From Gallionella sp. (lineage in GTDB: Bacteria > Pseudomonadota > Gammaproteobacteria > Burkholderiales > Gallionellaceae): a stretch of 14,913 nucleotides of DNA. Shown here in pieces: positions 5,913 to 12,827 of the stretch. The stretch spans positions 1-14,913 of the forward strand of contig JAUYGW010000065.1 of assembly GCA_030690245.1 (NCBI GenBank). The letters run 5' to 3'. Both the position numbers and the translations under genes were made by a program. Positions within the stretch are counted from its first letter, which is position 1, and the number at the start of each line of letters is the position of its first letter. The notes beneath the pieces were generated by a model, which did not search any database, was not told where the DNA came from, and was given only the letters and a program-made list of their open reading frames with translations.

Positions 5913-7562
5913 TTATTGCATTGGCTTAATCGATTCCGTAATCAGCTCGGCATCCAACTCCGCCTGCGCCTCGCGTACAAAATCGTCACTGGCGATCGAA
6001 TCGCTCGCCTGCTGCTGTCTGAGTTGCTTGCCCTGCTGTTCAACCACGGCCGGCGTGGCTGATTCCGTCTTGCCCAATACGATGCTCAGCTTGATCGGCT
6101 TGGCAAAATAATCGTTCAGCGCCGCCTGCAGCTTTTCGGTGGCGACCTTATTGGCTTGAAGATGCTTGTGCTCCGGCGCCAGACACAGGGTAATCTGCTG
6201 ATCCGAGAGGCTTTCCAGCATACAGTTTTTCGCCAGCTGTTGCGCCATGCCTTGCACATTCAACTGCGCCAGCAAGACGCCCCAATCCAGCTGCTGGCCG
6301 GATGATTTTGCCCCGCTACTCGAAACAGGGCGAATTGAAACGGGCTCTGCCGGGACATGCCCGGATTGGCTGTCCAGTGGAGCTTTGCTGACGGGTGAAG
6401 CTTCACCGTCCGGTGCGGCCCTGCCGCCCGCCGCCGCCCTGACAGGTTGTGCGGCCATGGCGGGCTGCCCGCCCCTGGCAGGCGCAAATGCCAGCATGCG
6501 CAACAGCGTCATGGTAAAACCGGCATATTCATCGGGAGCCAGGTCGATCTCGTCGCGCCCGTGGATGGCGATCTGGTAATACAACTGTATATCTTCCGGC
6601 GTGAGCGCCTGCGCCAATTCCAGCAAACGCACCCGTTCCGGCTCGTCGTCGGCAATCGCCTGCGGCACGGTCTGCGTCAGCGCGATGCGATGCAACAACG
6701 TCGCCAGTTCCTGCAAAGCCGCATCAAACGCCACGCTGCGCGCCGCCATGTTGTCGGCAATCTCGAGCAGTGCAACGCCGTCCCGCTCGCACAATGCCGC
6801 CAGCAAATCAAACAAATAACCCTGGTCTATCGCGCCCAGCATGGTGCGCACCACCGCCTCTTCCACTTTGCCGGCGGAGAAGGCGATCGCCTGATCCATC
6901 AGGCTCAGCGCGTCGCGCATGCTGCCCTGTGCGGCGCGCGCGACCAGGTTGATTGCCGCGGGCTCAAAGGAAAGCTGTTCCTGCTCCAGCACATACTGCA
7001 AACGGGCCGCAATCAGGGCCGGCGGCAATTGCTTCAGGTTGAATTGCAGGCAGCGCGACAATACCGTGACCGGAATCTTCTGCGGATCGGTCGTGGCGAG
7101 AATGAATTTCACATGCCCCGGCGGCTCTTCCAGCGTCTTCAGCATCGCGTTGAAGGCCGACTTGGACAGCATGTGCACCTCGTCGATGATGTACACCTTG
7201 AAACGCCCGCTGGTCGGCGCGTACAGCGCGCTTTCGAGCAACTCGCGCATGTTGTCGACCTGCGTGTTGGACGCGGCATCCAGTTCGACCAGGTCGACAA
7301 AGCGTCCGCTGTCGATCTCCTTGCACGCGCTGCATTCCCCGCACGGCGTCGCGGTGATACCGGTGAGGCAATTCAGCGACTTGGCGAAAATACGCGCGAT
7401 GGTCGTCTTGCCCACTCCGCGGGTGCCGGTGAACAGATAGGCGTGATGCAGCCGGTTTTGGGTGAGCGCGTTGCTGAGCGCCCTGACGACATGCTCTTGC
7501 CCCGCCAGTTGCGCGAATATTTTAGGACGCCATTTGCGCGCGAGGACAGTTGTGGCTGACAA
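5913..7562 (-). CDS. dnaX: DNA polymerase III subunits gamma and tau
   Basis: DnaX is the clamp-loader ATPase of the replicative polymerase. The 549-residue product begins MSATTVLARKWRPKIFAQLAGQEHV. It shows Walker A GTRGVGKTT (46-54), a zinc site (C65, C74, C77, C80), Walker B VYIIDEVHML (123-132), sensor 1 ILATTDPQ (154-161) and the SRC arginine finger (169-171). An Ala/Pro/Ser-rich linker (about 370-420) leads to a C-terminal tau-like domain (QLDWGVLLAQLNVQGMAQQL onward). I saw no A6-A7 slippage signal of the E. coli gamma type. The start is TTG at 7562, since no ATG or GTG lies near the conserved N-terminus; a weak TGGA precedes it. The pagL-like gene ends 11 bp upstream. Confidence 0.97.
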   Translation of the reverse strand: MSATTVLARKWRPKIFAQLAGQEHVVRALSNALTQNRLHHAYLFTGTRGVGKTTIARIFAKSLNCLTGITATPCGECSACKEIDSGRFVDLVELDAASNTQVDNMRELLESALYAPTSGRFKVYIIDEVHMLSKSAFNAMLKTLEEPPGHVKFILATTDPQKIPVTVLSRCLQFNLKQLPPALIAARLQYVLEQEQLSFEPAAINLVARAAQGSMRDALSLMDQAIAFSAGKVEEAVVRTMLGAIDQGYLFDLLAALCERDGVALLEIADNMAARSVAFDAALQELATLLHRIALTQTVPQAIADDEPERVRLLELAQALTPEDIQLYYQIAIHGRDEIDLAPDEYAGFTMTLLRMLAFAPARGGQPAMAAQPVRAAAGGRAAPDGEASPVSKAPLDSQSGHVPAEPVSIRPVSSSGAKSSGQQLDWGVLLAQLNVQGMAQQLAKNCMLESLSDQQITLCLAPEHKHLQANKVATEKLQAALNDYFAKPIKLSIVLGKTESATPAVVEQQGKQLRQQQASDSIASDDFVREAQAELDAELITESIKPMQ

Positions 7563-7573
7563 GTTATTCCACG

Positions 7574-8104
7574 TCAGAAAGAATAGGCAAAGCGGACTTG
7601 ATTGAAGTTGATGCCCTGGTTCGGTTTCTTGATGCCGCCATTGGAAAGATGCTGAAAGCGATATCCCAGGTCAAACTGCCGGCGATCGCCGAAACGCACG
7701 CCGGCGCCGATATGGTCGCCAAACTGGAAAGCGCTGCCGAAGCTCCGGTTTGCATAAACAAAGGTCGGGGTGATCAGATGAAAACCGATGGCAGCCTCCG
7801 CATAGGGCGCAAATCCACTCAGGTTCTTCTGCTGCAAGCGAAATACCGGCGTAATGCCCAGATCCGTAACGGTCTGGTTATTGCCGGCCGCGCTGCGCCC
7901 GCGCCAGCTGCCCAGCGATGCCTCCCAGAAGCCGGTCACCAGCCAATCCCCGCCGGTGAACCACTGCTTGTCCCAATTCCAGACCGCCCCGGCGCGCGCC
8001 ATATCCGTTGCATCGCCATTGCCATATTCAACCGACACGCCGTCCACGGCGGACACACTACCGCTGAAGAGCAGCGCGCTGATCAGCAAACCGATTTTTT
8101 TCAT
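7574..8104 (-). CDS. pagL: PagL-type lipid A 3-O-deacylase (acyloxyacyl hydrolase), outer membrane
   Basis: PagL enzymes remove the 3-O acyl chain of lipid A from the outer leaflet of the outer membrane. I place the start at the ATG at 8104: it opens a signal peptide (MKKIGLLISALLFSGSVSA, cleavage after Ala19) and GGAG/GAGAG lies upstream. A longer frame to 8206 would run into the 4.5S RNA gene. The 176-residue precursor is beta-barrel sized and ends in Phe, as outer-membrane proteins do. Near the C-terminus RFQHLSNGGIKKPNQGIN holds the HxSN motif, with likely catalytic His152 and Ser154. The Glu of the P. aeruginosa triad appears to align with Asn166, which leaves activity in some doubt. It lies between ffs and dnaX and may be read through with dnaX. 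Confidence 0.88.
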   Translation of the reverse strand: MKKIGLLISALLFSGSVSAVDGVSVEYGNGDATDMARAGAVWNWDKQWFTGGDWLVTGFWEASLGSWRGRSAAGNNQTVTDLGITPVFRLQQKNLSGFAPYAEAAIGFHLITPTFVYANRSFGSAFQFGDHIGAGVRFGDRRQFDLGYRFQHLSNGGIKKPNQGINFNQVRFAYSF

Positions 8105-8133
8105 CACTCTCACTCCAACGGCACCACATAGGA

Positions 8134-8229
8134 GGCGAGCCTTACCCCCGGCACTTGCAGTAATTGGCTGTGGCTGCTTCCTTCCGGACCTGACCAGATT
8201 CACCAACCTGCAATGCGGGGAGGCCCGCC
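8134..8229 (-). ncRNA. ffs: 4.5S signal recognition particle RNA
   Basis: On the minus strand 8163-8187 or so carries the near-invariant domain IV core, including GGTCAGGTCCGGAAGGAAGC then AGCC. The outer ends pair: GGCGGGCC at the 5' end with GGCTCGCC at the 3' end (8134-8141), followed inward by CCCCG with CGGGG and TTGCAG with CTGCAA. This gives the single long bacterial hairpin of about 96 nt. The RNA binds Ffh and guides membrane proteins to the translocon. Ends are set by pairing and may be off by a few bases. Its place upstream of dnaX is common in proteobacteria. Confidence 0.95.
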
Positions 8230-8421
8230 AATTCTTTTACACTTCAAATCGATGCGACATGATAAATGAAGCGCTTGCTAAAATCCACGCCGAATGGAAC
8301 TTATAGTTTTTGCACTCAACGAAACCAAGGCCTGGAATTCATCCAGGCCCTTGCGTCTACTGGGGTGTATTGGATTCGAGCCTGCAACCGAACGAGACCA
8401 GGAAATAAACCCTATCCGGGC
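8230..8421. other. Spacer between ffs and the secretin gene
   Basis: This must hold the ffs promoter (minus strand). A TGTAAAAGAAT-like -10 region sits just before the RNA start, but I cannot name a convincing -35. It also holds the terminator-like hairpin at 8329-8349. I see no gene in it. Confidence 0.5.
8329..8349 (-). terminator. Probable terminator of the pilus gene array
   Basis: A perfect 8 bp stem (GGCCTGGA / TCCAGGCC) with a 5-base loop is followed on the minus strand by TTGGTTTCGTTG, a moderately T-rich tail. It lies about 70 bp after the secretin stop and before ffs, where a terminator is expected. The weak T-tract limits confidence. Confidence 0.6.
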
Positions 8422-9780
8422 TTACTCGGCAACCGGGTCGTCCTTCTTGTCACCGGAGGCAGCGGTTCCCGGATTCATCTGGAAGCTCAGGGTCAAGCCC
8501 GGGTCTTGTTCGATCTGCATGATTCTTTTCACGGCAAGTTCATCTGCAAGCCTCGGGTTTTTAACGATTCTCGGGGTGATGATGACTACCGTCTCGACGT
8601 TGCTCACCGTTTCCGTCGTTCTGGAAAACAAATTACCGATGAGCGGTATGCTGCTCAGCAGCGGCACGCCCACTACGTCGTTGCTGCTGCTCTTCTTGAT
8701 CAGCCCGCCGATGAAGACCGACTGCCCGTCTTCGCAGAGCAGCTCGGTGGTCACTTCCGTGCTCTTCTTGTCCGGGATGCCTGCATTGAGGGTGGCCGAA
8801 CTCACTTCAGGGTGGACTTTCAGCAGCACGCGCCCCTGCTGATCGACGGATGGCGTTACCCGCAGGATCACGCCGGACTCGAGGAACTGCACACTTTCGG
8901 TGGTCACCTGATTGATGGTGGTCGTCACCTTGTATCCGGTGCTGTTGCCGATAACGGCCTTGGCCTCCTGATTTTCCATCGCCAGAAGCCTGGGCGTGGA
9001 GAGCGTGCGCACGCGGTTTTTGGTGGCTTTCGCCTCAAGGAACAATTCCAGGTTTTTGTTTGTCAGGCTGAAAAACAAACCGGCGGCCACCGGCCCGCCT
9101 GCCACGCTGCCCGTAGCCAGGCCATTGGTGCCGAAAGTGCCGCGTGAGCCGGCAGCCGAGCCGAAGGTCTTGGTCCAGTCCACGCCATAAATTTCACCGT
9201 CATCGAGCGTGATCTCAAGCACCTTGGCCTCGATCAGCACCTGCTTGGGTTCCGCATCCACCTCCTGCAGCAGCTTGCTGACCCGTTCTAGAAATTCCGG
9301 CGTGTCTTCGATGACGATCATCCGCCTGTCGTTGAGCGGCGTGATCTTGCCATAGCGCGATAGATATTTCGTGAGGATTTCGGCCACTTGCTTGGGGTCG
9401 GAATACTGCACTTTGAAGGTGCGCAGCTGCATCAACCCGTTGGGGTGATCCAGACCGGCGTCCTTGCGATCCAGGATGAAATAGTCGCCATTGCGGAGCT
9501 CCACCCCATAACCCGCCGCTGCGGCGACCCGGTAAATCGCATCACGGACACTGATGCCATAAAGATTGACCGAAACCGCTCCGCTCACTGCCTTGTCGAG
9601 GATGATGTTGACTTTGTCCTTGCGGGAAAGAATATCGAACACCTCCTGTATCGGTGACTCCCTGAAATTCAACGTCACCCGTTCGCTCTCTTCCGGTTTG
9701 GCCGCCGGTACCGCCAGACAGCTTGCGCTGCCCAGCATCAATTGCAGAATAATTGCCGTATAAACCGCGTATTTACTCAT
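8422..9780 (-). CDS. Compact pilus/type II secretin (PilQ/MshL/GspD superfamily)
   Basis: Secretins form the outer-membrane ring through which pili or proteins pass. The 452-residue product has an N-terminal signal peptide (about 1-25) and an STN/N0 domain (about 34-85: VTLNFRESPIQEVFDILS). An N1-type domain follows (about 118-175: LRTFKVQYSDPKQVAEIL and IVIEDTPEFLERVSKLLQEVD). The secretin core runs from about 180 to 405 with VLIEAKVLEI, TLSTPRLLAMENQEA, and the signature VPLLSSIPLIGNLF (372-385). It is much shorter than classical PilQ because the AMIN domains are absent, and it resembles MshL in plan. A Cys at 21 lacks a proper lipobox. The start lies 2 bp after the pilP-like stop, so it closes a PilM-N-O-P-secretin array. 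Confidence 0.92.
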   Translation of the reverse strand: MSKYAVYTAIILQLMLGSASCLAVPAAKPEESERVTLNFRESPIQEVFDILSRKDKVNIILDKAVSGAVSVNLYGISVRDAIYRVAAAAGYGVELRNGDYFILDRKDAGLDHPNGLMQLRTFKVQYSDPKQVAEILTKYLSRYGKITPLNDRRMIVIEDTPEFLERVSKLLQEVDAEPKQVLIEAKVLEITLDDGEIYGVDWTKTFGSAAGSRGTFGTNGLATGSVAGGPVAAGLFFSLTNKNLELFLEAKATKNRVRTLSTPRLLAMENQEAKAVIGNSTGYKVTTTINQVTTESVQFLESGVILRVTPSVDQQGRVLLKVHPEVSSATLNAGIPDKKSTEVTTELLCEDGQSVFIGGLIKKSSSNDVVGVPLLSSIPLIGNLFSRTTETVSNVETVVIITPRIVKNPRLADELAVKRIMQIEQDPGLTLSFQMNPGTAASGDKKDDPVAE

Positions 9781-9782
9781 AT

Positions 9783-10136
9783 CTATTGACTACCTCGTTC
9801 ATTGTCCGGCTTCAAGGATGACACTTCCATATCCAGCACGATGCGTTTATTGTTTTTTTTGAATATCGCCTGGTGATCCCGTACCTCGATCAGGCGATAC
9901 CCGTCTTTTTCCTCGCCTATCCCGATGATCGCGCCATTCAGATTCACCAGGGATTTCTTGCCGGCGACGATCACCGCGATCAATCTCGGGTCGCCCGAGA
10001 TACTGGCACCAGCCGGCGAAGTTGACCCCCTCAGTGACGGGCGGGCGAAAGGATCGTGCTTCAGCGGTGCGCCTGTCGCTGCAACGGGCAACGCCATCAG
10101 GGCTACCCATGCAAGGCGATAAACCCACGCGCTCAT
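9783..10136 (-). CDS. PilP/MshK-like pilus assembly protein
   Basis: This small secreted or inner-membrane-tethered protein of 117 residues would link the inner-membrane PilN/PilO complex to the secretin, as PilP and GspC do. It has an N-terminal hydrophobic segment (about 5-22, WVYRLAWVALMALPVAATGA) that could be a signal peptide. Next come a DPFARPS motif like the PilP N-terminal linker, and a beta domain of the GspC/PilP homology-region type (PRLIAVIVAGKKSLVNLNGAIIGIGEEKDGYRLIEV-like, about 50-85). It is shorter than classical PilP (about 175) and close to MshK in size. Its ATG overlaps the upstream stop as ATGA, with GAGGTGG just before it. Confidence 0.8.
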   Translation of the reverse strand: MSAWVYRLAWVALMALPVAATGAPLKHDPFARPSLRGSTSPAGASISGDPRLIAVIVAGKKSLVNLNGAIIGIGEEKDGYRLIEVRDHQAIFKKNNKRIVLDMEVSSLKPDNERGSQ

Positions 10137-10714
10137 TTGACCACCTCATTGAATTTGAGCGGGCGATACAGCGCGATCGACAGCGACAGCGCCACTTTTT
10201 GCTCTCCGTTGCTGTTTTTCATATCAAACTCGGTGATCGTCGCGTTATTGCCCAGCGTTTGCCCCAAACCCATGATCCAATCGGATAGATGCAGGTACGG
10301 CCCATTGGCAGTGATTTCAAAGGAAATCTCTTCAAATACCGACACCTGTTTTCTTTCCTTCGGCTTGACCCCGGAAAGCATCACCCCATGCACGGCTGCC
10401 GAACGGTCCAGCGCCTCCATCAGCGCAGCCGCCATCTCGTCATCAGAGGCGGGCATGCGCAGTTCGGCGCCCAGCTTTTCGGCGAGCTGCTTGATCTCGA
10501 TGGTCAGTTTTGCAAGGTCGCCGGTCTGATCTGAAGAGTGGCTCAACCTCGCCTCCAGTGATGCCCGGCTAGCAACGGCCTGCTTATATTCGGCATAAGG
10601 TTTGCGCAACAAGAGCATCCAGCCCTCAATCGCCAGCAGACCGACAATCAACAGCATGATGCCGACCACCAGACGGGGATTCAGCTTGCCGATTGCATCA
10701 AGCACCCTGTTCAT
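10133..10714 (-). CDS. PilO/GspM/MshJ-like inner-membrane pilus assembly protein
   Basis: The 193-residue product has one membrane helix near the N-terminus (about 14-36), a periplasmic coiled coil (about 38-85, rich in Lys, Glu, Leu), and a C-terminal ferredoxin-like domain (FEEISFEITANGPYLHLSDWI, about 126-146, and later beta strands). This is the plan of PilO, which pairs with PilN in the inner-membrane platform of type IV pili. The ATG at 10714 has GAGG about 8 bases upstream. The gap to PilN (142 bp) is unusually wide and holds palindromic repeats. Assignment rests on layout and gene order more than on sharp motifs. Confidence 0.8.
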   Translation of the reverse strand: MNRVLDAIGKLNPRLVVGIMLLIVGLLAIEGWMLLLRKPYAEYKQAVASRASLEARLSHSSDQTGDLAKLTIEIKQLAEKLGAELRMPASDDEMAAALMEALDRSAAVHGVMLSGVKPKERKQVSVFEEISFEITANGPYLHLSDWIMGLGQTLGNNATITEFDMKNSNGEQKVALSLSIALYRPLKFNEVVK

Positions 10715-10739
10715 CCTAAAAACCTCAGTTGATGGGTTC

Positions 10740-10797
10740 GTAGGTGCGAATTTATTCGCACGCTCGACGAGTTAGGTGCGAATGAATTCGCACCTAC
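10740..10797. repeat. Two GTGCGAAT palindromes in the pilN-pilO gap
   Basis: The first unit (10741-10763) contains GTGCGAAT-TT-ATTCGCAC. The second (10773-10796) is TAGGTGCGAAT-GA-ATTCGCACCTA with perfect 11 bp arms. Units of this kind are known as dispersed REP-like sequences in several proteobacteria. Neither is followed by a T-tract, so an mRNA-stability or attenuation role is more likely than simple termination. Confidence 0.75.
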
Positions 10798-10856
10798 AGA
10801 AGTAGCATAATCCGTTGAAATACCAGAACGTTCTTCGCCAACAGAAAAATATAGGT

Positions 10857-11498
10857 TCATGGTTCCTGCACACTCTCGTCCAGTTGCAGGGACAGGTTGA
10901 AACCCACCACCTGGGTATTCGCATAATTCCTGGCGCCGGTATCGATCAGGCGCAGGCTTGCGACGGCGGGCTGCTTGCCCAGATTGCGCATGAATTCGGC
11001 CAGATTGGTATGATTCATCGCGTGGCCGATCATATCGGCCCCGTGGCTTATTTGCAGCGCGGCATCGGCACCCTTAGCGGCCGCAATGATGCCCGGATTT
11101 GCGGCCCCGGGCGCCTGCAACGTTCCCGCACCATTGCGCCGCATGAAATGCAGGCTGTCGAACCAGACACCTTCGACATAGCCGCGGTCGATCGACCGCA
11201 ACAAGAGCGCGACGCGATCGCCATTGCGCAGCTGGTTCAACGCGGCCAACTGCCGTTCAGTCACCCGCTTCTGCTGCCGCAATTCTTCGGCCCGGGCTTT
11301 ATTCTGTCCAACCACCTGCTCCTGCTGTTCGAGGCGCACGGCCTGCAGGTTTTCGCGCCCGATCAGGTAACCCAGCAGCACCCTGGCCAACCCGATACAG
11401 CACAGCACGACCGCGCAAGCCACAATAAAACGGCGCAGCAAGCGCCGGGTGGTGCGGCCCTGCCGGTAATCGCCGGGGATAAGATCCATTTCACTCAT
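10857..11498 (-). CDS. pilN: PilN-like inner-membrane pilus assembly protein
   Basis: The 213-residue product starts with a short cytoplasmic segment MSEMDLIPGDYRQGRTTRRL. This carries the conserved (N/D)LIP motif by which PilN binds PilM. One membrane helix (about 24-46) and a coiled coil rich in Gln, Arg and Glu (about 50-92) follow. A periplasmic domain continues with ALLLRSIDRGYVEGVWFDSL and a C-terminal SLQLDE strand. The ATG at 11498 overlaps the last eight bases of pilM, and a second ATG lies three codons in. PilN, PilO and PilP together form the alignment complex under the secretin. Confidence 0.88.
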   Translation of the reverse strand: MSEMDLIPGDYRQGRTTRRLLRRFIVACAVVLCCIGLARVLLGYLIGRENLQAVRLEQQEQVVGQNKARAEELRQQKRVTERQLAALNQLRNGDRVALLLRSIDRGYVEGVWFDSLHFMRRNGAGTLQAPGAANPGIIAAAKGADAALQISHGADMIGHAMNHTNLAEFMRNLGKQPAVASLRLIDTGARNYANTQVVGFNLSLQLDESVQEP

Positions 11499-12627
11499 TG
11501 GCCGACACCCCCCGCAACGCCAGCCCGGTCGTCAATGCAATCCCGGCAACTGCGCCCAGTCCCTCCTCATGCGGCTTGCGAAGCTTCGATGCGAACACCG
11601 CCACCGGGTCGAGCACCTCCACCGGGATATTCAGTTTCTCCCGCAGAATGTTCAGCATCCCCGGGTAACATGCCACCCGACCAGAAAGAAAAATCCGGTC
11701 TACCAACTTTCCGCGTGTTCTCGAGGCCATATAAACCAGAGTCTTGTTGATCTCCTGCACCAGCGGGGCGATCTCCGGCCTGAGCACTTCCGCCATCATC
11801 TGGCTGGCCTCATCCGGGCTGCCGTTTTCTATCGATGGCGGAGTTTCGTAGAGCAGGCGCATCGCCAGTTCTTCCGGCATGTCCAGCACCTTTCTCAGGC
11901 ACGCAAGCATGCGGTTTTCGGAAAATCCCACCGCGCGATCCAGCAACAGGCGGCGTCCCCAGATGACCGTCAAAAAGCTCGAATCGGCGCCGAAATTGAC
12001 CAGCAGCATATTCGGCGCCTGCGCAAATTCCGTCGTATTGAGCGTCCCCGCATGGCTGACCAGACGCGCCAGCGCGGCCGGGCCGATGTCCAGCGCGTCG
12101 ACTTCCAGTCCGGCGCCGGCCAGCAGATCGAGGTAGGCCATCACCTTGTCGCGCGGCGCCAGCGCCACCAGCGCATCGCGCTGGCCGGTATCGGTTTCTT
12201 CCTGGCGCAGGTTCATGAAATCGACCACCATGCCGTCCAGCTCGCCTTTCAGGCGCTCGCGCAGTTCGGCCACGATCGCCGCGGCATCCGCCTGGCCTTC
12301 GCCGCACCGGTACGAAACCGTAATGATCTTGATCTGCTCGGCGGGCAGACAAGACACCACGCGCCTGCCCTTGAAAGGTTGCAGCGCATAGGCCTGCTTC
12401 AACAACGACTTCAGCCGTTGCGGCTGCAGCTCCTCGCGCGGACAAGGATAAGGCAACGACGCGATCGCGCGGATGCAGGGTCTGCCCGCCACCAGCTCCA
12501 TCTGCACCAGGTTCAGCCGGTCCGGCCCCATCTCCATGCCTATGCTCAAATCGCGGCCAAATCCCGCCGGCATCCTGGGCAGCCTGTCCAGCGCAGGCCT
12601 AAGCAGCTTGTCAAACAGCATATTCAT
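11491..12627 (-). CDS. pilM: PilM-like actin-fold pilus assembly ATPase
   Basis: PilM is a cytoplasmic actin-like protein that binds the tail of PilN and connects to the assembly ATPase. The 378-residue product shows the family plan: an N-terminal strand GRDLSIGMEMGPDRLNLVQ, RRVVSCLPAEQIKI, and later the nucleotide-site strand NMLLVNFGADSSFLTVI. Further on are LVDRIFLSGRVACYPGMLNIL and the C-terminal GAVAGIALTTGLALRG. The N-terminus has about 25 extra residues before the first strand, which may be an amphipathic membrane contact. The ATG at 12627 has no strong ribosome site; another ATG lies two codons later. It is separated from the upstream pilin gene by 200 bp holding a large palindromic repeat, so it may have its own promoter. 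Confidence 0.88.
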   Translation of the reverse strand: MNMLFDKLLRPALDRLPRMPAGFGRDLSIGMEMGPDRLNLVQMELVAGRPCIRAIASLPYPCPREELQPQRLKSLLKQAYALQPFKGRRVVSCLPAEQIKIITVSYRCGEGQADAAAIVAELRERLKGELDGMVVDFMNLRQEETDTGQRDALVALAPRDKVMAYLDLLAGAGLEVDALDIGPAALARLVSHAGTLNTTEFAQAPNMLLVNFGADSSFLTVIWGRRLLLDRAVGFSENRMLACLRKVLDMPEELAMRLLYETPPSIENGSPDEASQMMAEVLRPEIAPLVQEINKTLVYMASRTRGKLVDRIFLSGRVACYPGMLNILREKLNIPVEVLDPVAVFASKLRKPHEEGLGAVAGIALTTGLALRGVSANE

Positions 12628-12671
12628 ATGGGTCAGTGTGAATTTATTTGTTATCTTATAAAAAGCAGTTC

Positions 12672-12812
12672 AGCCACGGATTTACACAGATGTACACGGA
12701 TTATCAGCGAGTTATCCTTCTCATCTGCTGCGCCTTTGTGGTGAATGCTGAATTTCAACAACACATATTTTCATCGGTGTTTATCCGTGTTTATCCGTGG
12801 CTAATCGCTGTT
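12672..12812 (+). repeat. Dispersed ~130 bp palindromic repeat, copy 2 (upstream of pilM)
   Basis: The left arm starts AGCCACGGATTTACACAGAT and runs on to ACACGGATTATCA (12704). The core contains GAGTT, TCATCTG and GGTGAATG. The right arm (12772-12805) reads CATCGGTGTTTATCCGTGTT then TATCCGTGGC, roughly the reverse complement of the left arm. It is homologous along its length to the element at 5772-5898 but lies in the opposite orientation. It occupies most of the gap between the DNRLRE pilin gene and pilM. Confidence 0.8.
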
Positions 12813-12827
12813 TTCAAGATTGCAGGC

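Noticed and set aside
6000..6500. E. coli-type gamma frameshift signal in dnaX
   Set aside because: I looked for an A6-A7 slippery run followed by a stem in the linker region and found no A-run longer than five.
6447..7559. 370-codon plus-strand frame opposite dnaX
   Set aside because: Composition is His/Arg/Gln-rich shadow type, and dnaX on the other strand is unmistakable.
8366..8390. tRNA T-arm-like sequence (minus strand GGCTCGAATCC)
   Set aside because: The flanks do not pair into a T-stem or acceptor stem, and no anticodon arm is found. The resemblance is limited to the loop.
9715..9720. Lipobox at Cys21 of the secretin
   Set aside because: The residues before Cys21 are SAS and lack the Leu expected at -3, so a plain signal peptide is preferred.
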